Below are positions 60,244 through 64,000 of a stretch of 64,000 bases of DNA, piece by piece. The notes beneath the pieces were generated by a model. That model was not told the DNA's origin, did not search any database, and was given only the letters and a program-made list of their open reading frames with translations. The stretch lies in assembly GCF_015477355.1 (NCBI RefSeq), contig NZ_JADLRJ010000016.1, forward strand, positions 62,001 through 126,000. Direction: 5' to 3'. The stretch comes from Nocardia blacklockiae. GTDB taxonomy: Bacteria > Actinomycetota > Actinomycetes > Mycobacteriales > Mycobacteriaceae. How positions within the stretch are numbered: the first letter of the stretch is position 1; every line of letters starts with the position of its first letter. Both the position numbers and the translations under genes were made by a program.

Positions 60244-61064
60244 ACACCCGCGGTAAGGCTCGCGAGCATGCGCCGTTGCAGGGCGAGGAACACGACCAGC
60301 ATCGGTAGCACGGTGAGTACCGTCCCGGCCGTCACCGGTCCCCAGTCGGTGACGGACGGATTCTCGGTGTCCTGCAACATGGTCAGGCCGACCGGCAGCG
60401 TGGCGACGCGGGCGTCGTCGGCCATCAGGAGCGGCCACAGGTACTCGTTCCACTCGTTGACGAGCGTGACCACCGCGAACGCCGCCATCGCCGGTCCCGA
60501 CATCGGCAGCACCACCCGGGTCAGCAGCCGCCACCTACCGGCGCCGTCCAGGCGCGCCGCCTCGATCACCTCCGTGGGCAGCGAGAGGAAGTGGTTGCGC
60601 ATCAGGAAGGTGCCGAAGGCGACGCCGCAGAGCGGAACGATGATGCCCTGGAAGGTGTTTCGCCAGCCCAGCTGGTCGATGAGCGCGTAGTTCGAGATCA
60701 CGGTGACCTGGTTGGGCACCAGCAACGCCGCGACGATCGCCAGGAACACCAGGTTCCGGCCGGGGAAGCGCAGGAAGACCAGCCCGTAGGCGCTCAGCAC
60801 GCCGAGCACGAATTTCACGGCGGCGACGAGCGCGGTGACGATCAGCGAATTCCGCAGGAACGTCCCGAACGGCACGGCGGTCGTCGCCTCGGCGTAGTTG
60901 CCCGGATGCGGGCTGCGCGGCCACCACACCGCCGGCTGGGTGTAGATCTCCGGCCGCGTCTTGAACGAGGTGGTCACGATCCAGAACAGCGGGACGCCCA
61001 CGAGGATCAGCACGCACACCATCGCGGCATAACCGAGCACCGCTGCCGCGCGCCGCCGGTTCAT
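60207..61064 (-). CDS. carbohydrate ABC transporter permease (UgpE/MalG-type)
   Basis: A 285-residue permease with six helices. The ATG at 61064 overlaps the stop of the upstream permease. The EAA loop is EVIEAARLDGAGRWRLLTRV VLP, and NTFQGIIVPLCGVAFGTFLM and WNEYLWPLLM are typical of the CUT1 family. It should form a heterodimer with the product of the preceding gene to import a sugar or glycerophosphodiester. No binding protein or ATPase gene is adjacent. The 3' end overlaps the M13 peptidase gene by 37 bases. Confidence 0.92.
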   Translation of the reverse strand: MNRRRAAAVLGYAAMVCVLILVGVPLFWIVTTSFKTRPEIYTQPAVWWPRSPHPGNYAEATTAVPFGTFLRNSLIVTALVAAVKFVLGVLSAYGLVFLRFPGRNLVFLAIVAALLVPNQVTVISNYALIDQLGWRNTFQGIIVPLCGVAFGTFLMRNHFLSLPTEVIEAARLDGAGRWRLLTRVVLPMSGPAMAAFAVVTLVNEWNEYLWPLLMADDARVATLPVGLTMLQDTENPSVTDWGPVTAGTVLTVLPMLVVFLALQRRMLASLTAGVHQMRTRSAGSR

Positions 61065-61984
61065 CGTTCGCCCCGTTCCATGACGCGGACCTGGATCAGC
61101 GTCACGATCAGCAGCACCACGAACATCAGAGTGGCCACCGCCGCGCCGTAGCCCGCCCGGAAGTTGCGGAAGGACTCCAGATAGACCTGGTAGGACAGGG
61201 TGGTGGTGCCGGTGCCCACCGGGCCGCCGCGGGTCGTCACGTGGACGAGGTCGAAGACCCGCAGCGAGTTGAGCAGGACGGTGATCGACAGGAAGAACGT
61301 GGTGGGCCGCAGCTGTGGCAGCAGCACCCGGGAACAGGTGGCCCAGTGGCCCGCGCCGTCGATCCGGGCCGCCTCCAACAGATCTCGCGGCACGCTCCGC
61401 AACGCGGCCAGGTAGACGACGACGGTGTAGCCGAGGTTCTTCCACACGTAGGTGACGGTCACCATGCACAGCGCCCAGTGCGAATTCTGGTAGAAGTCCG
61501 GCACATTCGACACGCCCAGCCGGTGCAATACATCCCGCACCAGGCCGAAGCCGGGATCGAAGAGGAACTGGAACGCCACCCCGACGGCCGCTCCGGAGAT
61601 CACGAACGGAGCGAAGACCGCCGAGCGGACCACGTTGCGGCCGAACAGTTTCCGGTCCAGCAGCAGCGCCAGCGCGAGCCCGAGTACCAGGCTGCCGACC
61701 ACCGCGCCCAGCGTGAATACCACTGTGTTGGTGACGATCTGCCAGGAATCGGCGCGGCCCAGCCACTCCCGGTAGTTGCCGAGCCCGATGTAGTGCGCCG
61801 GTGCGCCGGAAAGGCTCCGGTCGGTGAACGAGAGCCGGATGTTGTCGAGCAGCGGCCGGTACACGAACAGCCCGAGCAGTACCAGATTCGGCGCGACCAG
61901 CACCACGAACAGCGCGTAATCGGTCCAGGGGCGCCCCCGCAGGCCGCGTACCCGAGGCAGTACTCGTTCGGACCCGGATCCCAC
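61061..61984 (-). CDS. carbohydrate ABC transporter permease (UgpA/MalF-type)
   Basis: About 307 residues from the GTG at 61984; the frame is open to a TTG at 62068 and neither has a good ribosome binding site. Six helices are seen: YALFVVLVAPNLVLLGLFVY is the first. The EAA loop is DLLEAARIDGAGHWATCSRV. The substrate is not deducible; the pair resembles CUT1 sugar or Ugp-type importers. The upstream neighbour on the same strand is an L,D-transpeptidase with a terminator in between, so this two-gene operon stands alone. Confidence 0.92.
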   Translation of the reverse strand: MGSGSERVLPRVRGLRGRPWTDYALFVVLVAPNLVLLGLFVYRPLLDNIRLSFTDRSLSGAPAHYIGLGNYREWLGRADSWQIVTNTVVFTLGAVVGSLVLGLALALLLDRKLFGRNVVRSAVFAPFVISGAAVGVAFQFLFDPGFGLVRDVLHRLGVSNVPDFYQNSHWALCMVTVTYVWKNLGYTVVVYLAALRSVPRDLLEAARIDGAGHWATCSRVLLPQLRPTTFFLSITVLLNSLRVFDLVHVTTRGGPVGTGTTTLSYQVYLESFRNFRAGYGAAVATLMFVVLLIVTLIQVRVMERGER

Positions 61985-62076
61985 CGCGGCAGCTTGACGG
62001 CTCGGAGCGACCGACCGGTTAAGCGCCGATGCCCACCCATTGAACTGTGGATGCGCATCTGCCCCCAACCAGCACG

Positions 62077-62103
62077 ACGGCCCCGGACGAGGTCCGGGGC
62101 CGT
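62077..62103 (-). terminator. terminator after the L,D-transpeptidase gene
   Basis: A perfect 12-base stem (62077-62088 with 62092-62103) and a 3-base loop lie 28 bases beyond the transpeptidase stop, before the permease operon. There is no T-run, as is common in actinomycetes. Confidence 0.85.
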
Positions 62104-62130
62104 GCGGTGTGCGTTCGTGTCAGCGGGAGA

Positions 62131-63009
62131 TCAGTTCCAGTCGCCCATGCCGTCGCCGGCGCTGAAGGTGCCGGTGGAGTTCTTGACGATCACCGGGTCG
62201 CCCTTCTGCGCGTTCTCGAAGAACCACTGGGCGTCGGCCGGGCTGACGTTGAGGCAGCCGTGGCTGGTGTCCGACACGCCCTGCTGCGCCACCGACCACG
62301 GGGCCGAGTGCACGAAGATGCCGCTGTTGGACAGGCGCGTGGCGTACTCGACCTCGAGCTTGTAGCCCTCCGGATCGGTGGTCGGGACCCCGTAGGTGGA
62401 GGAGTCCATGATCATCTTCCGGTTCTTCTCACCCACGTAGTAGGTGCCGTTGGGCGTCTCGTGCTTCGCCTTGCCCATCGAGGTGGGCATCTCCTTGATC
62501 ACCTCGCCGTTGCGGGTGATCGTGATGGTGTGGGTGGCGTCGTCGGCGGTGGTGATCACCTCGTCGCCGATCTTGTAGGCGACCTTGGTGCCGCCGGCCT
62601 CGACGGTGATGTCGGAGTTGGCGGGCCAGAAGTTCTCCGGCCGCCAGCGCACCTGCTTGTCGCCGTACCAGTAGAAGTGCCCCTGGGTCGGGTTCGAGGA
62701 GGTGATGCGGATGGCCTTCTCGGCGGCGGCGTGGTCGCCGACCGGCTCCTTGAAGTTGATGACGACCGGCTGCGCCACGCCGACCACGTCCCCGTCGCCG
62801 GGGCCGATGTTGGGGGCGGCGAAGTTGGCCTGCGGCAGCGGCGGCGGATTCTTCAGCGGCGCGGCGCCCGGCTCGGGCTGCGGTTGCGGCACCGCGGCGG
62901 GTGCGCCCGGTACCTCGGGGCCGCCCGGCCACAGCGGTGCGGCCGAGGCGGGTGCGAAGGCGATCGCACCGGCGGCGGCCGCCGCCAGCGTTAGCACGCC
63001 GATTCGCAT
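62131..63009 (-). CDS. L,D-transpeptidase with Ig-like domain
   Basis: About 292 residues from the ATG at 63009; a GTG at 63060 with AGAGGA upstream is an alternative that lengthens the n-region. The signal peptide is VLTLAAAAAGAIAFAPASAA. A Pro-rich linker, a bacterial Ig-like domain (about 75-160: GVAQPVVINFKEPVGDHAAA) and a YkuD catalytic domain (about 165-292) follow. The active site is SHGCLNVS with Cys252, and His234 and His250. It makes 3-3 cross-links in peptidoglycan outside the membrane, the imipenem-sensitive reaction of Mycobacteriales. It resembles LdtA-type enzymes. Confidence 0.94.
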   Translation of the reverse strand: MRIGVLTLAAAAAGAIAFAPASAAPLWPGGPEVPGAPAAVPQPQPEPGAAPLKNPPPLPQANFAAPNIGPGDGDVVGVAQPVVINFKEPVGDHAAAEKAIRITSSNPTQGHFYWYGDKQVRWRPENFWPANSDITVEAGGTKVAYKIGDEVITTADDATHTITITRNGEVIKEMPTSMGKAKHETPNGTYYVGEKNRKMIMDSSTYGVPTTDPEGYKLEVEYATRLSNSGIFVHSAPWSVAQQGVSDTSHGCLNVSPADAQWFFENAQKGDPVIVKNSTGTFSAGDGMGDWN

Positions 63010-63373
63010 CGTTCGGGTCGCCGTGTCCCGTGCGGGTCTCCGACAGGTGGTGGTGCGCACAGCCGTTTCGTCCTCTCCATCCTCATTTCGCACGCGGACT
63101 CGCGAGCAGGAAGATCTGTGGTGCGTGGGCTTCACGGCCGGCCGTGAAGCGGGACCCCGACCCGGCATCCATTACTACATCTCGCGGAGACCCACGCCAA
63201 TGGCCTTCCGCCGGTTATGGAGATCGACCGACGGGTGTGCGATGCGTCACCGCCCTGCCGATCGGCCCCGCGACCGGGGCGTCTGCGCCGTTCGCATCGG
63301 CGAGTCGGCGGGCGGCTCGCGGCCCGTCGCGCGAACCGGACCGATACCCCTACAAACCTCATTGTGAGGTAAA
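63010..63373. promoter_or_regulatory. gap between P450 and L,D-transpeptidase genes
   Basis: These 364 bases hold no credible gene. They must contain the transpeptidase promoter. A short hairpin at 63356-63370 (6-base stem) just after the P450 stop could end that transcript. Confidence 0.4.
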
Positions 63374-64000
63374 TCACTCTCGACTGGCGGATCGCGGACA
63401 TGCCGACACGATGTCGAAGGTGATGCCCGCGTGCGGGCCGGTGGCGATGTTGTGCGGCACGGCCAGCGGGATTCGGCCGCGCGCGTACCGCGGCGACAGC
63501 GCCGGGACCACCCGGGTGAGCAGCGTGCCCAGCACGATGCGGAGTTCGTAGTCGGCGAGCGCGGCGCCGAGGCAGCGGCGATGGCCGCCCCCGTAGGGCG
63601 CGAACTCGAGCGGACCGTAGTGCCGCTCGAGGAAGCGTTCGGGCCGGAACAGCGACGGCTCCGCCCAGATCGCCGGGTCGGAGTGCAGCAGCGGCAGCGC
63701 GATCCCCATCGTGTCGCCGGCGGCCAGCGCCACCCCGGACAGCGCGAACGGCTCGGTCAGCCGGCGCAGCACGATCGGCACGGGCGGGTGCAGCCGCAGC
63801 GTCTCGTGACAGACCGCGTCCAGGTACGGCAGCCGCGCGAGTTCGTCGGGCGGGAGTTCGCCGGCGTCGTCGAGTTCGGCGCGCAGCCGCCGCAGCGTGT
63901 CCGGCTGCCGGTGCAGCCGGAACAGCGCCCACACCAGGCTGGTGGCGGTCGTTTCGTGCCCGGCGACCAGCATGGTGCGCAGGTGGTCGCGCAGATCCTC
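63374..64000 (-). CDS. cytochrome P450, C-terminal part (5' end beyond window)
   Basis: The visible 209 residues form the C-terminal half of a P450 monooxygenase. The I-helix motif is MLVAGHETTATSLVWAL, the K-helix ExxR is HETLRLHPPVP, then WAEPSLFRPERFLERHYGPL and the haem-binding loop FAPYGGGHRRCLGAAL with its Cys ligand. The motif style, with LRRLTEPFALSGVALAAGDT, recalls the CYP110/CYP102-like group rather than small bacterial CYP105-type enzymes. Substrate and partner reductase are unknown. The gene start lies right of the window. Confidence 0.93.
   Translation of the reverse strand, partial: EDLRDHLRTMLVAGHETTATSLVWALFRLHRQPDTLRRLRAELDDAGELPPDELARLPYLDAVCHETLRLHPPVPIVLRRLTEPFALSGVALAAGDTMGIALPLLHSDPAIWAEPSLFRPERFLERHYGPLEFAPYGGGHRRCLGAALADYELRIVLGTLLTRVVPALSPRYARGRIPLAVPHNIATGPHAGITFDIVSACPRSASRE

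Noticed and set aside
58129-60534. An 801-codon minus-strand frame opposite the M13 peptidase
   Set aside because: The peptidase on the plus strand has all family motifs; the antisense frame has only low-complexity sequence.

Overview
The window looks like the replication-origin region of a high-GC actinomycete of the Mycobacteriales, most likely a Nocardia-type organism. This is inferred from gene content and order. One side runs DUF3566 protein, gyrA, gyrB, dciA, recF, dnaN, oriC, dnaA on the minus strand. The other runs rpmH, rnpA, yidD, yidC, jag, rsmG, parA, parB on the plus strand. It continues into the conserved acetyltransferase, cwlM, trxA, trxB, anti-sigma, sigM, murJ, DUF6049, mutT4, pcnA cluster known from mycobacteria. 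The genus is not proven.

Positions 1 to about 11,912 are the right part of an integrated mobile element inserted at the 3' end of a tRNA-Ile gene. From the tRNA inward it carries a tyrosine recombinase, a coiled-coil protein with an inverted-repeat array upstream, a small HTH protein, an XRE/MmyB-type regulator, and a long minus-strand operon. The operon begins with a previously unmarked 35-residue peptide that has its own ribosome binding site and a downstream hairpin. It then encodes a glycine-zipper exported protein, a cutinase, a lipase-like protein without a catalytic serine, a second cutinase-like protein without its serine and histidine, a membrane protein, a degenerate ParA-like protein, a pilin-sized membrane protein and an alpha/beta hydrolase cut by the window edge. 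Most joints are 4-base stop/start overlaps. A recurring GTGCTTCTG-type motif lies between this operon and the regulator.

Positions 11,913 to 32,220 hold the origin and partition machinery. oriC lies between dnaN and dnaA and contains divergent DnaA boxes plus eight CTCGAG hexamers, several spaced 11, 22 or 55 bp apart. The rsmG-parA gap holds six parS-like sites with a non-palindromic centre, three in one orientation followed by three in the other. Further parS-like sites sit upstream of dciA, at the rsmG start and inside the parA start.

Positions 32,300 to 46,760 are cell-envelope and redox genes: CwlM with zinc ligands replaced, thioredoxin and its reductase, SigM with its anti-sigma factor, a 1600-residue MurJ-pseudokinase fusion with a decapeptide repeat, a large exported DUF6049 protein, a Nudix hydrolase and the CCA-adding enzyme. 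From 46,767 to 64,000 the content is accessory. It includes a molybdate regulator with modABC, an exported DUF4185 protein, a small acidic repeat protein, an MFS exporter with a Nudix gene, pirin, an XRE/DUF397 pair, an M13 metallopeptidase, a sugar-type ABC permease pair with no binding protein or ATPase nearby, an L,D-transpeptidase, and the C-terminal part of a cytochrome P450 that runs off the right edge.
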